Origin: an uncultured Treponema sp.
Lineage (GTDB): Bacteria; Spirochaetota; Spirochaetia; Treponematales; Treponemataceae
Direction: 5' to 3'
Assembly (NCBI GenBank): GCA_937891125.1
Contig: CALAEZ010000073.1
Coordinates: 1 to 40,011 of the forward strand
Length of the DNA stretch: 40,011 bases
Below the pieces are notes generated by a model. That model did not search any database. It was not told the origin of the DNA and was given only the letters and a program-made list of their open reading frames with translations. The first letter of the stretch is position 1, and each line of letters opens with the position of its first letter. A program made the translations under genes and the position numbers. Positions 23,022 through 31,975 of this stretch are shown one piece after another.

Positions 23022-23963
23022 TTAAAAGTAGACGCTTTCGTATTCGCCGTACTTTGCAAATCCACAGTGCGTGTACAGGCGTACGGCAGCAGCATTTTGC
23101 GGCTTTACAAACAGCGTAACCTGCTTTCCTGCAGCAGCAAAGTCGCGGACAATATGCAGAACAAGCGCGCGCGCATAGCCATTACTGCGGAAAGCGGGAA
23201 TGGTGTACACGCCGCCTAGCTGCACATACTGCATCCCCTGTGCATTGGTGCCGCCCTTTGCTACGAGTGCGCCGTCTTTTAAAAGCGCATACACCGCCTG
23301 TTCCTGCAAGTTTTTTTTGAGCGCGCGCAGGCTTACGTCTGCGTTGTAGGTAGCAAGATTGTAGACGACTTCCTCTTTTTCGTACGCTTCTTGGAGCGGA
23401 AATAAGCTTTCGGCAAGTGACGGCGTGCAGCGGATTATCTTACAGCCGATGGGGAGAGCACCTGTAAGCACTCCTGTCATCACAGCGGAAGCGGCTTGTG
23501 GCGTGGAGGTTCCGGCAGCAGAGAAAGGCGCACTTGCAGCTGCGACAGATGCACCGCCTGATGTTGCTTGTGGCGAGCGCATAAAATCGTAGCGCTGCCT
23601 GCGCGCCGGCTGTAAGCCGCATGCCTGTTTCAGTGCGCGGGTGAGTAGCGCCGTTCCATGCGCCTCGCCGTTTATGCTGAAAAACGCATGACCTGTGGCG
23701 TATGCGTCTGTAAAAAAGCGGACAAAAGCGGTATACACAGCCGCGCGCGGAGTGTCCGCCTTGAACGGCAGGCAATGAAACAGCTGCCCTGCAGGAGAAA
23801 ACGTAAAAACCGCGTAAAAGTTGCCGTCATCACCCACGGCGGCATAGGCGGGAACGGTGGCGGCAAGCAGGCGCGCCATGAGCGGTATGCAGAATCGCTC
23901 ATAGGGCTTGCAATATGCGCGCGCAAATGGTACATCTGCCGCCTCAAGACGAAGAATGTGCAT
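23022..23963 (-). CDS. GNAT-family acetyltransferase with a degenerate N-terminal half
   Basis: A 313-residue protein. The C-terminal half (about 175-313) is a GNAT fold with YVQLGGVYTIPAFRSNGYA (motif A) and VTLFVKPQNAAAVRLYTHCGF (motif B), close to DUF2156/GNAT proteins that act on unknown amines. The N-terminal half (about 1-128) resembles the other GNAT lobe of two-lobe enzymes, without an acetyl-CoA loop. Between them residues about 129-170 are a low-complexity Ala/Ser/Thr/Gly linker. There is no Shine-Dalgarno; the start lies 8 bases after the stop of the preceding EAL gene, which suggests translational coupling. The substrate is unknown. Confidence 0.75.
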   Translation of the reverse strand: MHILRLEAADVPFARAYCKPYERFCIPLMARLLAATVPAYAAVGDDGNFYAVFTFSPAGQLFHCLPFKADTPRAAVYTAFVRFFTDAYATGHAFFSINGEAHGTALLTRALKQACGLQPARRQRYDFMRSPQATSGGASVAAASAPFSAAGTSTPQAASAVMTGVLTGALPIGCKIIRCTPSLAESLFPLQEAYEKEEVVYNLATYNADVSLRALKKNLQEQAVYALLKDGALVAKGGTNAQGMQYVQLGGVYTIPAFRSNGYARALVLHIVRDFAAAGKQVTLFVKPQNAAAVRLYTHCGFAKYGEYESVYF

Positions 23964-23971
23964 ACAAACGG

Positions 23972-25663
23972 TTAGAGCGCGCCGATGGGAGCTGGCTTTC
24001 CGAGGTAATTTCCCTGAATGTAGTCGCAGCTATTGCGCACCAGGTAGTCAAACTGATCAAGCTTTTCTATCCCTTCTGCAATCACCTTTAGATCCAGCTT
24101 GTGCGCCATTTCGATAATGGACTTCACGATGTTTTTGTCGTCTGGAATGGTGCCAATCGGGTCTATGAAAGATTTGTCGATTTTTACCACATCGAGCGGC
24201 AGCGTGCGCAGATAGCTCAAGCTTGAATAGCCGGTGCCAAAATCGTCAAGCGAGATGCGAATGCCGAGCGCTTTTAATTCCTGCAGAATCTCTTTTGTAC
24301 GCTCTGGTGAGCGAATACAGACGCTTTCGGTAATTTCAAATTCCAGACAGGTCGGGTCGATTTTTGTTGTTGCAAGCACCGTGCGCACCATATCCATAAA
24401 GTCAGGCGAGCGGAACTGTATCACAGAAATGTTTATCGACAGCGTTGGCGCAACCTCGTATTCTTCAATGACTGAAACGTACTGTCGGCACGCCTGCTCC
24501 AAAATCCAGCGACCAATGGCAACAATGCTGCCGTTTGCCTCGGCAAGGGGAATAAAATCTGCTGGCGGAATATGCCCCACTTGCGGCGATTCCCAGCGCA
24601 CGAGTACTTCAAAGCCACGCAAACGGCGGTCTGGAATGTGATACTGTGGCTGAAAAACCAGATACAGCTCATTATTCTTAACGGCGTCGAACAACAGGTG
24701 TTCAAGCGATATCTGCCGCTCCAATTTTTCCTGCATCTTCTCTTGAAAAAAGACGATTTTGTTTTTTCCGTATGATTTTGCGCGGTAGAGGGCGATTTCT
24801 GCCATGCGCAGTAAATCGTTCATGGCTGTCGCATCCTTAGGATAACAGGCGACGCCCATGCTTGCCGTGACGTGGTAGTCGTGGTCATTGTAGCGGAACG
24901 GCTCGCTGATGACCTCATGCAGGGTATGCGTAAAATCTTCGATGTCGCGCAAGGAAACGAGGTCGGGCGCCAAAATTGAAAAGCGGTCGTCGCCAATGCG
25001 GGAAATGGTTGCTCGGTCGCCAATGGCTTTTTTGAGCTTTTGTGCATTTTCCATAAGAAACACATCGCCAATCTGATGACCAAGGTAGTCGTTAATCATC
25101 TTGAAGTTGTCAAAATCTAACAGAATCAGCGAAAACACGGGAATCTGGTGCGGTCCTGAAATGTAGCCGTTTATGAGCTCAATTTGAGCATTGCGATTGG
25201 GTACCTTGGTAAGCATGTCGGTATAGGCAAGCTGATGCAGCTTAGTAACATTTTGGTTTATAAGCTTGACCTGATAGTAGGTAAGAAGACAGATAAGTAT
25301 AGTAAGCAGGTAGACAGCGATATTGGCGATAGAAAGATAATGTGCATACAAAATGATATCAATTACGGTCAGACAAAAATTGGCGCCAGAAAGTATGAGA
25401 GCTGCCATTAACCCTTTCTTTTTAGCAAGCATGGTCATGTACAGACAGCAGGTAAGTTCAAAAAGTGCTGTCATTACGTTACTGAGTGCGATGATATGCA
25501 GTTTTCTTGATTCAAAGGTAAGGTCTGGCGCGGGAACGATTGTTTGTGGAATAAAAACTTGTGCTGCGAAAATCAGCAGATAAAATCCGATAAGTATATA
25601 CAGAAAAAAGCGCTCTTTCATTTTTTCTTCGGTAAAAATTGACGGTATAGGAATCTCTTGCAT
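23972..25663 (-). CDS. Membrane GGDEF-EAL protein with a degenerate GGDEF and intact EAL
   Basis: A 563-residue inner-membrane c-di-GMP enzyme. Five or so helices (about 18-130) form the sensor part. The GGDEF domain (about 143-305) has SRIGDDRF at 221-228 in place of GGDEF, so it should be inactive as a cyclase and may bind GTP for control. The EAL domain (about 315-560) has EVL at 352-354, Asn411, Glu443, Asp473/474 (LDDFGTGYSS), Lys494 and Glu530, so a working phosphodiesterase is expected. Promoter TTGCTT-16-TATAAT places the -10 box 6 bases before ATG 25663. First gene of a minus-strand set with the acetyltransferase and DUF1848 genes. Confidence 0.9.
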   Translation of the reverse strand: MQEIPIPSIFTEEKMKERFFLYILIGFYLLIFAAQVFIPQTIVPAPDLTFESRKLHIIALSNVMTALFELTCCLYMTMLAKKKGLMAALILSGANFCLTVIDIILYAHYLSIANIAVYLLTILICLLTYYQVKLINQNVTKLHQLAYTDMLTKVPNRNAQIELINGYISGPHQIPVFSLILLDFDNFKMINDYLGHQIGDVFLMENAQKLKKAIGDRATISRIGDDRFSILAPDLVSLRDIEDFTHTLHEVISEPFRYNDHDYHVTASMGVACYPKDATAMNDLLRMAEIALYRAKSYGKNKIVFFQEKMQEKLERQISLEHLLFDAVKNNELYLVFQPQYHIPDRRLRGFEVLVRWESPQVGHIPPADFIPLAEANGSIVAIGRWILEQACRQYVSVIEEYEVAPTLSINISVIQFRSPDFMDMVRTVLATTKIDPTCLEFEITESVCIRSPERTKEILQELKALGIRISLDDFGTGYSSLSYLRTLPLDVVKIDKSFIDPIGTIPDDKNIVKSIIEMAHKLDLKVIAEGIEKLDQFDYLVRNSCDYIQGNYLGKPAPIGAL

Positions 25664-25669
25664 GAAGAA

Positions 25670-25697
25670 ATTATACCATGAGTGTCCAAAAAAGCAA
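25670..25697 (-). promoter_or_regulatory. Leaderless-type promoter of the GGDEF-EAL gene (TTGCTT, 16 bp, TATAAT)
   Basis: On the minus strand, TTGCTT (25697-25692), a 16-base spacer and TATAAT (25675-25670), with 6 bases to the ATG. No Shine-Dalgarno is present. Confidence 0.6.
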
Positions 25698-25779
25698 AGA
25701 CAATAGGCGTGAAGGCTTACGCGTCATGTAGGGAAAACACGTTTTTCATAGGTTTTGCCCCTTAACTAAATGCAATCCG

Positions 25780-25790
25780 TATAGTAGACT
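25780..25790 (+). promoter_or_regulatory. -10 region of the GGDEF gene (TATAGT, overlapping TAGACT)
   Basis: TATAGT (25780-25785) is 11 bases and TAGACT (25785-25790) 6 bases before ATG 25797. No Shine-Dalgarno is present. A TTGCCC at 25755-25760 could be a -35 at 19 bases. Confidence 0.45.
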
Positions 25791-25796
25791 GTAGCA

Positions 25797-26894
25797 ATGA
25801 AATTAGGAAACGTTTTTCGCTTCTTTCACAGCTACTTGCAGGAATCACGTTCTCTCTTAAAATCTGAAAAAGAAACCATTTATTCGTTCTGTGGTAAGAT
25901 TTTTTCCATCATTGCTAAGATTACTGTCGGCATTTTTATCGTAATGGTCACTGTTGCCACACCTTTCTTCGATGCAAAGTATGTTTCGCTGTATGAGTAT
26001 TCGCTTTTTGTCTCGCTGGCACTGGCAGTAGGTTTTTCTGTTTCCAACCGCAAAAACGGCAAATATATACTGCCGCTCATGTACCTGTTTGCATTCTTCC
26101 TGTATGCATTTGCAATTTTTGTCAGTCTGATGAAAAACAGCGACCACTCGCACGTTTCTGCAACGTTTATGTGCCTGCAGATTATTCTGCCGCTGCTCAT
26201 TTTTGACAATCCCATTCGCATTGCCCTGCTGGTCGTATCTTTTTTTCTGTTTCATTCGGCGCTGTCGTACCATTTCAAGGATTTTTATGATTTTGTGCTC
26301 GATTTCTTTACGGGCGCCGCATTTACGGTTGTCGGAATCATCATCGGCGAATACGAGCGCTACATTCGGCTGCGTGGTTTTGCCACTGACCGCATCTTAA
26401 TCTACCAGAAGAACACCGATATGCTGACAAATTTGCCGAATCGCTGGTCGCTGTATGAGCGACTGACGGACATTGAAGCACACCATGGCGAGCTTTCCGG
26501 GCTTTTTATGATTGATATTGACCATTTTAAGCTTTTTAACGACACGTATGGGCACCAGGCAGGCGACGACTGTTTGCGGCGCCTCGGAGCGTATTTTGCT
26601 GAATGGGGAGAAGCGCACGGCTTTGCGTTTTACCGCTACGGCGGTGAAGAGTTTATCGGCATGACGGCAAAAGACACCTACGATGAGCTAAAAACACATG
26701 CAGAGGAATTGAGGGCCGCCGTGCAGGCGCTTTCTATGTCGTTTGCTGAAAATGAGCACGGCGTTGTCACGATAAGCGTGGGCTATGCGCCGCATTACTA
26801 CACGCAAAGCTACGAAAAGACGATAAAAGCTGCTGACGATGCGCTGTACACCGCAAAAAATGCCGGCAGGAACCGCGTATACGGCAGCAAATAA
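25797..26894 (+). CDS. Membrane diguanylate cyclase (GGDEF)
   Basis: A 365-residue inner-membrane protein with about six helices (about 35-185) as a probable sensor, then a GGDEF domain (about 203-365). The core motif is GGEEF at 282-286, preceded by MIDIDHFKLFND for metal and GTP binding, and followed by GYAPH and ADDALYTAKNAGRN. The motif is intact, so c-di-GMP synthesis from GTP is expected. The RXXD inhibitory site is absent at the usual place. It is divergent from the EAL gene, with 133 bases between the two starts. Confidence 0.9.
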   Translation: MKLGNVFRFFHSYLQESRSLLKSEKETIYSFCGKIFSIIAKITVGIFIVMVTVATPFFDAKYVSLYEYSLFVSLALAVGFSVSNRKNGKYILPLMYLFAFFLYAFAIFVSLMKNSDHSHVSATFMCLQIILPLLIFDNPIRIALLVVSFFLFHSALSYHFKDFYDFVLDFFTGAAFTVVGIIIGEYERYIRLRGFATDRILIYQKNTDMLTNLPNRWSLYERLTDIEAHHGELSGLFMIDIDHFKLFNDTYGHQAGDDCLRRLGAYFAEWGEAHGFAFYRYGGEEFIGMTAKDTYDELKTHAEELRAAVQALSMSFAENEHGVVTISVGYAPHYYTQSYEKTIKAADDALYTAKNAGRNRVYGSK

Positions 26895-27013
26895 GCCTGC
26901 ACGCGGGCACGCGCAATTCCTGTCGCACAACATCGGTCGCGTCCCGCATGCCGCGCAATGCTTGCCGCGTAACACCGCACTCCGCTCCGCCATTGCCGTT
27001 CCGCCTGCTGCCG

Positions 27014-29116
27014 TTAGCCGCGGTTGTCGGTGTGCGCTTCGTCGCCGCCGGTCAGCGTTTCGGCTGCAATCGCAAACGAATTCTTGCCGCCTTCCTTCAC
27101 CGTATACAGCGCCTTATCTGCCTCTGCATACAGCGCCTCAAAGCCGTCAGTGTATGTGCCCTGACAGATGACCGCGCCGACCGAGCAGGTAACAGGCACC
27201 GAAAGGCGCATCTCCGCAAACGTACGTTCTATCTCGCTCATAAGGAACGACAGCTTGTGCTCAACGCCCGTGCGGTCGGCTACATCCTTCATAAACACGC
27301 TGAACTCGTCGCCGCCCATGCGGCATTTTAAGTCGCCCTGTCGGAATGTTGAAAACAGAATGTTGGCGACCGTCACGATGACAACGTCGCCGGTGCCGTG
27401 TCCGAGCGTGTCATTTATGCGCTTAAAGTTGTCGATGTCTATCATCACTAGCACACTTTTTCTGTCTGCTGCCTGATGCGAAAGAACGCCGTCAACCAGC
27501 TTTTTGTATGCAATGTGATTGTACAGCCCGGTCATTGCGTCGCGGTTGGCAAGATTCATTGCATTTGCAATCTGCTTGTCCTTGTGCCGCTTTGTCGTGT
27601 TGTAGATGATGAGGAAGACGGCAACGGTAAACAGCAGCAGAAAGGCGATAAGCACGCCCGAAAAGAAGAACGGATGCTGCTTTATGGCTGCCTGCAGACC
27701 GCCGCCAACAGGCAGATTTTCTGCAATATAGTCTTCCATGACTGTTGATGAGACCCGGTGGATGGTCTTGTCAAGAATACTGCACAGCTCTGAGGGAATG
27801 CGGCGCGAAATGCCGATGCAGAGCGTTTTCATGTACCCTTCATCGGTAATTTCTATGCCGGAAAACAAGTGACTCTGGTCGTAGACCTTTAATTCAAGGT
27901 CGGAAAGCACCGTGAACGAATTTTTCGTGCGCTTAACAAGGTCTAAACATTCTTCGGCGGTATCACACCAGAGCATTTCGGACGGATTGCAGGTAGAGCG
28001 GATAAACGAGCTTTCGTACTGGTATGCGCGGATGCCGATAAATGTACACTTACCCGGCGTTATGCCGCCAGTATGCGTTGCAAGCAGATTGCGCTGCTTA
28101 AAAATGCCGTTTGTTATTTTCAGATTGCGGGAATCAACGCCGCTGAACGTGTCGGAAACCGCAAACACCGTATCTGCCTTATCCTGCTTGACCAGCTCAA
28201 TGGCATCCTTGTAGGTAGTTACAGGAATGAATTCGTACATCAGGTAGCTTTTTGAAAAAATCAGCTTTACCTGGTCAATAAGCATTCCTGAAGGCTTTCC
28301 TTTTTCCAGAAAGCTGTATGGCCGCTGATTTTCAAGCATTGCAATGCGGATTGTCGGCGCTCCGCCTAAATACTGCTGTTCGCGGTAGTCAAAGTTGAAC
28401 ACGCCTTCATCGGCTTCAGGAATATAGCGCAGGCGGAGCGTGTTCAGAAAATCAGGCGTTAAATTAAATACAAGCGAAATCGCCTGATTAAGCTGCGTAA
28501 AAAGCTCCGTGTCAGATTTTCTGACGGCAACATAAAAAAATATGGGCGTTATCGAGGCAATGACACGAAAGTCCTTCGGCTTTCCAAGGTCAATTGTTGC
28601 AAACACATCCGCACGCCCGTCTTCTATCGCCTTAATGATGCGTGCGCTGTCAGGATATTCCCTGACCGTGTATTGAATGCCCTGCTGCTGCGCATACAGG
28701 CGAATCTGCCCGAGCATTTCAGCTGGCGCATGGTCGGTAATGGCAATGCGCAGATTTTTCATGTCCGGCTCTTCTAGCCCTGCAAAGCAAAGCGAGCCGA
28801 CTGCAGAGGGAATGTCTGAAAAGACAAAGTCGCCGTAGTCAGCAACGCCGTGTCCGCAAAATGGCAGCAAGTCAACCTTTCCGCTTTCAAGCGCCTGCGG
28901 AGCTTCCTCAAAATCCATGTAGACATATTCAAACTGCCAGTCGTAATAGCGGTTTATGGTATTGATAAATTCATCCAGATACGAGGAATTCCGGTCGTCG
29001 CCCTGTTTTTCATACAGGGTATCATTGTTAAAACAGCCGACACGAACGGTGCGGGAAAAAGCGGTAGTGGCGCAGCAGCCGATAGCTACGGCAGCTGCAA
29101 GAGCTTTGATATTCAT
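27014..29116 (-). CDS. Periplasmic-binding-domain diguanylate cyclase (2x SBP_bac_3-like, TM, GGDEF)
   Basis: A 700-residue protein that couples solute sensing to c-di-GMP. A signal peptide (about 1-21) leads to two tandem bacterial solute-binding domains of the amino-acid type (about 22-235 and 255-465, second starting TIRIAMLENQRPYSFLE), then a membrane helix (about 484-506) and a GGDEF domain (about 520-690) with GGDEF at 601-605. The inhibitory I-site RQGD is at 592-595, five residues before the motif, so product inhibition is likely. The ligand is unknown; amino acids are the family norm. TATACT lies 7 bases before ATG 29116 and no Shine-Dalgarno is present. It converges with the GGDEF gene at 25797. 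Confidence 0.92.
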   Translation of the reverse strand: MNIKALAAAVAIGCCATTAFSRTVRVGCFNNDTLYEKQGDDRNSSYLDEFINTINRYYDWQFEYVYMDFEEAPQALESGKVDLLPFCGHGVADYGDFVFSDIPSAVGSLCFAGLEEPDMKNLRIAITDHAPAEMLGQIRLYAQQQGIQYTVREYPDSARIIKAIEDGRADVFATIDLGKPKDFRVIASITPIFFYVAVRKSDTELFTQLNQAISLVFNLTPDFLNTLRLRYIPEADEGVFNFDYREQQYLGGAPTIRIAMLENQRPYSFLEKGKPSGMLIDQVKLIFSKSYLMYEFIPVTTYKDAIELVKQDKADTVFAVSDTFSGVDSRNLKITNGIFKQRNLLATHTGGITPGKCTFIGIRAYQYESSFIRSTCNPSEMLWCDTAEECLDLVKRTKNSFTVLSDLELKVYDQSHLFSGIEITDEGYMKTLCIGISRRIPSELCSILDKTIHRVSSTVMEDYIAENLPVGGGLQAAIKQHPFFFSGVLIAFLLLFTVAVFLIIYNTTKRHKDKQIANAMNLANRDAMTGLYNHIAYKKLVDGVLSHQAADRKSVLVMIDIDNFKRINDTLGHGTGDVVIVTVANILFSTFRQGDLKCRMGGDEFSVFMKDVADRTGVEHKLSFLMSEIERTFAEMRLSVPVTCSVGAVICQGTYTDGFEALYAEADKALYTVKEGGKNSFAIAAETLTGGDEAHTDNRG

Positions 29117-29123
29117 ACGAAGC

Positions 29124-29129
29124 AGTATA
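29124..29129 (-). promoter_or_regulatory. -10 box (TATACT) of the SBP-GGDEF gene, 7 bases before its ATG
   Basis: TATACT on the minus strand precedes ATG 29116 by 7 bases. TTTAAA lies 17 bases upstream as a weak -35. No Shine-Dalgarno is present. Confidence 0.5.
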
Positions 29130-29157
29130 GCACAGGTGTCTGCTTTTTTAAATAAGA

Positions 29158-30555
29158 TTATTTTTCAGATTCGCTGCTGACAGCACGATTTTCAGCAGCT
29201 TTAGGCTGCAGAACCGCACCGTGCGCAATGTGTTTAAGCCAGCGACCGCTGTAGTAGCGGATAACAGGAATCAGACAGCCGCAGAACCAGGAGCAGGGTG
29301 TTGCTATCCAAATGCCCCAGGTGCCCCACAGGCGCACAAACAGGTTTGCAAAGATGATTCTGCCTAACACCTCTGAAATACCCGCAAACAGCGACACGTT
29401 CACGTCGCCAGCTCCGCGGATTACATGCTGGTAGCTTTGCATGACGCCGGCAATGATGTAGGCAATGCCGATAACCGTCAGATATTGCCGACCGATTGCG
29501 ATAGATTCTGCCGCTGTGTGTGCGTCTAAAAAGAGCTCAAGCATCCAGTGACCGCAAGTCAGCACTAAAAGCGCAATGGCTACACAGGCGCTCATCATCA
29601 TAATAAGCGTAGAGCGCAAGGCGGACTTTACGCGAGCTAAGTTTCCTGAGCCGATGTTCTGCCCAGTAAAAACAGAAAGCGCGGAGGCAATCGCGATGAC
29701 AACCTGAATGGCAATGCTGTCAATGCGTTGTACCGCCGTGTATGCCGCCATCGTTGCCGTGCCAAAGCTGTTTACTAAGCCCTGAACCGTCATGCCGCCA
29801 ACAGAAATGAGCGCACTCTGCACGGCGCTCGGTACGCCCGTGCGTATGATGGTTGCGGTCATCGCCCTATCTGGCTTCCAGCTCATGCCGCTGAGCATAA
29901 GCTCGTCTTTATGGCGCAAGATTACGGCTATACAGAGCACTGCCGCCAGTGCCTGCGACAGCACCGTACCATACGCAACGCCAGCCGTGCCCATTTTGAG
30001 CACCAGCACGAACACGAGGTTTGCGGCAACATTCGTCAATGATGACAGCACAATGGCGTAAAACGGCGTGCGGCTGTCGCCAATGCTGCGTAAAATGGTT
30101 GATGAGGCGTTGTAGGCTGCCATACACACGGTGCCAGAAAAGCAAATCCGCATGTACAGCATGGATTCGGCGCGAATGGTGTCAGGCACGGACAGTAGGC
30201 GCATGATGAGCGGAGCGCCGAAAACGCCAAGCACGGTTACTATAACGGTAAGCGCTCCGGTTAAGTACACGAGCGCAGCAACCGCCTTCTGCAAGGAGGC
30301 GTAGTTACGTGCGCCAAAAAATTGCGCAGTCACAATGCAAGCTCCTACGCCCATGCCGAACAGGAGCGCGTACATAAAGAACATGACAACGCCGACGGTG
30401 CCGACTGCTGCAAGTGATTCAGCGCCAACGAATCTGCCGACAACAACGGTGTCAACCAGATTATAGAGCTGCTGGAATACATTGCCTGCTAAAAGTGGAA
30501 GCGAAAATCCCAACAACAGCTTGGTAGGATTTCCCTGTGTCATTTTGGTAATCAT
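29158..30555 (-). CDS. MATE family multidrug/Na+ efflux transporter
   Basis: A 465-residue membrane protein with about twelve helices in two MatE halves. It starts MITKMTQGNPTKLLLGFSLP, with the family motif PLLAGNVFQQLYNLVDTVVVGRFVG in the first helices. Such proteins export drugs or organic cations in exchange for sodium or protons. Start choice is uncertain: neither the ATG at 30555 nor the one at 30543 (MTQGN) has a clear Shine-Dalgarno. It follows the sulfhydrylase gene on the same strand by 57 bases and may share its transcript. The SBP-GGDEF gene follows after 41 bases with its own promoter. Confidence 0.9.
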   Translation of the reverse strand: MITKMTQGNPTKLLLGFSLPLLAGNVFQQLYNLVDTVVVGRFVGAESLAAVGTVGVVMFFMYALLFGMGVGACIVTAQFFGARNYASLQKAVAALVYLTGALTVIVTVLGVFGAPLIMRLLSVPDTIRAESMLYMRICFSGTVCMAAYNASSTILRSIGDSRTPFYAIVLSSLTNVAANLVFVLVLKMGTAGVAYGTVLSQALAAVLCIAVILRHKDELMLSGMSWKPDRAMTATIIRTGVPSAVQSALISVGGMTVQGLVNSFGTATMAAYTAVQRIDSIAIQVVIAIASALSVFTGQNIGSGNLARVKSALRSTLIMMMSACVAIALLVLTCGHWMLELFLDAHTAAESIAIGRQYLTVIGIAYIIAGVMQSYQHVIRGAGDVNVSLFAGISEVLGRIIFANLFVRLWGTWGIWIATPCSWFCGCLIPVIRYYSGRWLKHIAHGAVLQPKAAENRAVSSESEK

Positions 30556-30612
30556 AGTTTTTTTTAAGAACGCATGGAGTACGCCCGTTCCTGTAGAGTC
30601 AGCTCCGATAGA

Positions 30613-31902
30613 TTAGACCTGAGCGAGTGCCTGGGTAAGGTCAGCGATAATGTCGTCAACGCTTTCAATGCCGACAGAAAGGCGCACTAAGTCTGCTCCT
30701 ACGCCGCCTGCTGCAAGCTCTTCGTCAGTCAGCTGCCGATGGGTGCTGCTTGCCGGATGCAGGACGCAGGTGTGTGCGTCTGCGACATGGGTTGCAATCA
30801 TCGCAACATGCAGGTGCTTCATAAACGTTTCTGCAGCCGCGCGACCGCCTTTTACGCCGAATGAAACAACGCCGCAGGTGCGGATGCTGCCGTCCTTTGC
30901 GGTCATGTACTTTTTGGCGCGCTCGTAGTATTTGTTGCCAGGAAGCGCGGGGTAGTTTACCCATGCAACCTTGTCATGCTTCTGCAAAAATTCGGCGACA
31001 GCGAGCGCATTTGCACAGTGGCGCTCCATACGCACGGAAAGGCTTTCTAGGCCGAGGTTCAGCATGAATGCGTTCATCGGAGCCTGCACGGCGCCTAAGT
31101 CGCGCATAAGCTGGGCGGTCGCCTTGGTGATGAATGCGCCTTCTTTTCCAAACTGCGTTGCGTACGTAATGCCGTGATAGCTTTCGTCCGGCGTGCACAG
31201 CCCCGGGAATTTGTCGGCGTGCGCCATCCAGTCAAATTTGCCGCTGTCAACAATGACGCCGCCTACGGTTGCGTCGTGACCGTCCATGTATTTTGTGGTA
31301 GAGTGCGTCACGATGTCGGCTCCCCACTCAAACGGGCGGCAGTTGACGGGTGTTGCAAACGTGTTGTCGACGATAAGCGGCACGCCGTGGTTGTGCGCCG
31401 CCTTTGCAAAGCGTTCGATGTCAAACACAATGAGCGCCGGATTTGCGATTGTTTCGCCAAACACTGCTTTCGTGTTCGGCTTAAATGCCGCTTCCAGCTC
31501 CTCGTCAGAGCAGTCCGGGTCAACAAAGGTAAAGTCAATTCCCATGCGGCGCATGGTTACGTTAAACAGATTGAAAGTGCCGCCGTAAATGGTGCTGGAA
31601 GCAACAACGTGGTCGCCGTTACCAGCGAGGTTAAAGACTGAAAAAAACGATGCTGCCTGTCCGCTTCCGGTAAGCATGGCGGCAGTTCCACCTTCAAGCG
31701 CCGCAATCTTTGCTGCGACAAGGTCGGTCGTCGGATTCTGTAAGCGCGAATAAAAGTAGCCGCTTGCCTGTAAGTCAAACAGCTTACCCATGTCCTCGCT
31801 CGTGTCATACTTGAATGTCGTGCTCTGCACAATCGGAATCATGCGGCTTTCGCCGTTTTTCGGCTCATAGCCTGCGTGAATACATTTTGTTTCGATATCC
31901 AT
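30613..31902 (-). CDS. O-acetylhomoserine aminocarboxypropyltransferase (sulfhydrylase)
   Basis: A 429-residue PLP enzyme of the Cys/Met metabolism family. It makes homocysteine from O-acetylhomoserine and sulfide, a direct route to methionine. The N-terminus ETKCIHAGYEPKNGESRMIPIVQSTTF, the YSRLQNPTT segment (51-59), Asp179 (pyridine nitrogen) and PLP-lysine Lys204 (HSTTKYMDGH) are all present. The length of about 430 residues separates it from the shorter cystathionine gamma-synthases. GGGAGA lies just before ATG 31902. No other methionine gene is nearby and no SAM riboswitch is seen in the 73-base leader, only the stem-loop noted below. Confidence 0.93.
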   Translation of the reverse strand: MDIETKCIHAGYEPKNGESRMIPIVQSTTFKYDTSEDMGKLFDLQASGYFYSRLQNPTTDLVAAKIAALEGGTAAMLTGSGQAASFFSVFNLAGNGDHVVASSTIYGGTFNLFNVTMRRMGIDFTFVDPDCSDEELEAAFKPNTKAVFGETIANPALIVFDIERFAKAAHNHGVPLIVDNTFATPVNCRPFEWGADIVTHSTTKYMDGHDATVGGVIVDSGKFDWMAHADKFPGLCTPDESYHGITYATQFGKEGAFITKATAQLMRDLGAVQAPMNAFMLNLGLESLSVRMERHCANALAVAEFLQKHDKVAWVNYPALPGNKYYERAKKYMTAKDGSIRTCGVVSFGVKGGRAAAETFMKHLHVAMIATHVADAHTCVLHPASSTHRQLTDEELAAGGVGADLVRLSVGIESVDDIIADLTQALAQV

Positions 31903-31953
31903 ATTTCTCCCATAAAAACTTTGTGCTGCGTGAAGCTTCGCTGCAAATAGCGG

Positions 31954-31971
31954 CGTGCCAAGGATGGCACG
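31954..31971 (-). promoter_or_regulatory. 7-bp stem-loop just after the TPR gene, upstream of the sulfhydrylase gene
   Basis: CGTGCCA-TCCT-TGGCACG on the minus strand, starting 4 bases after the TPR stop. It has no T run, so it is either a weak terminator or a processing hairpin in a shared transcript. Confidence 0.45.
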
Positions 31972-31975
31972 TTTC

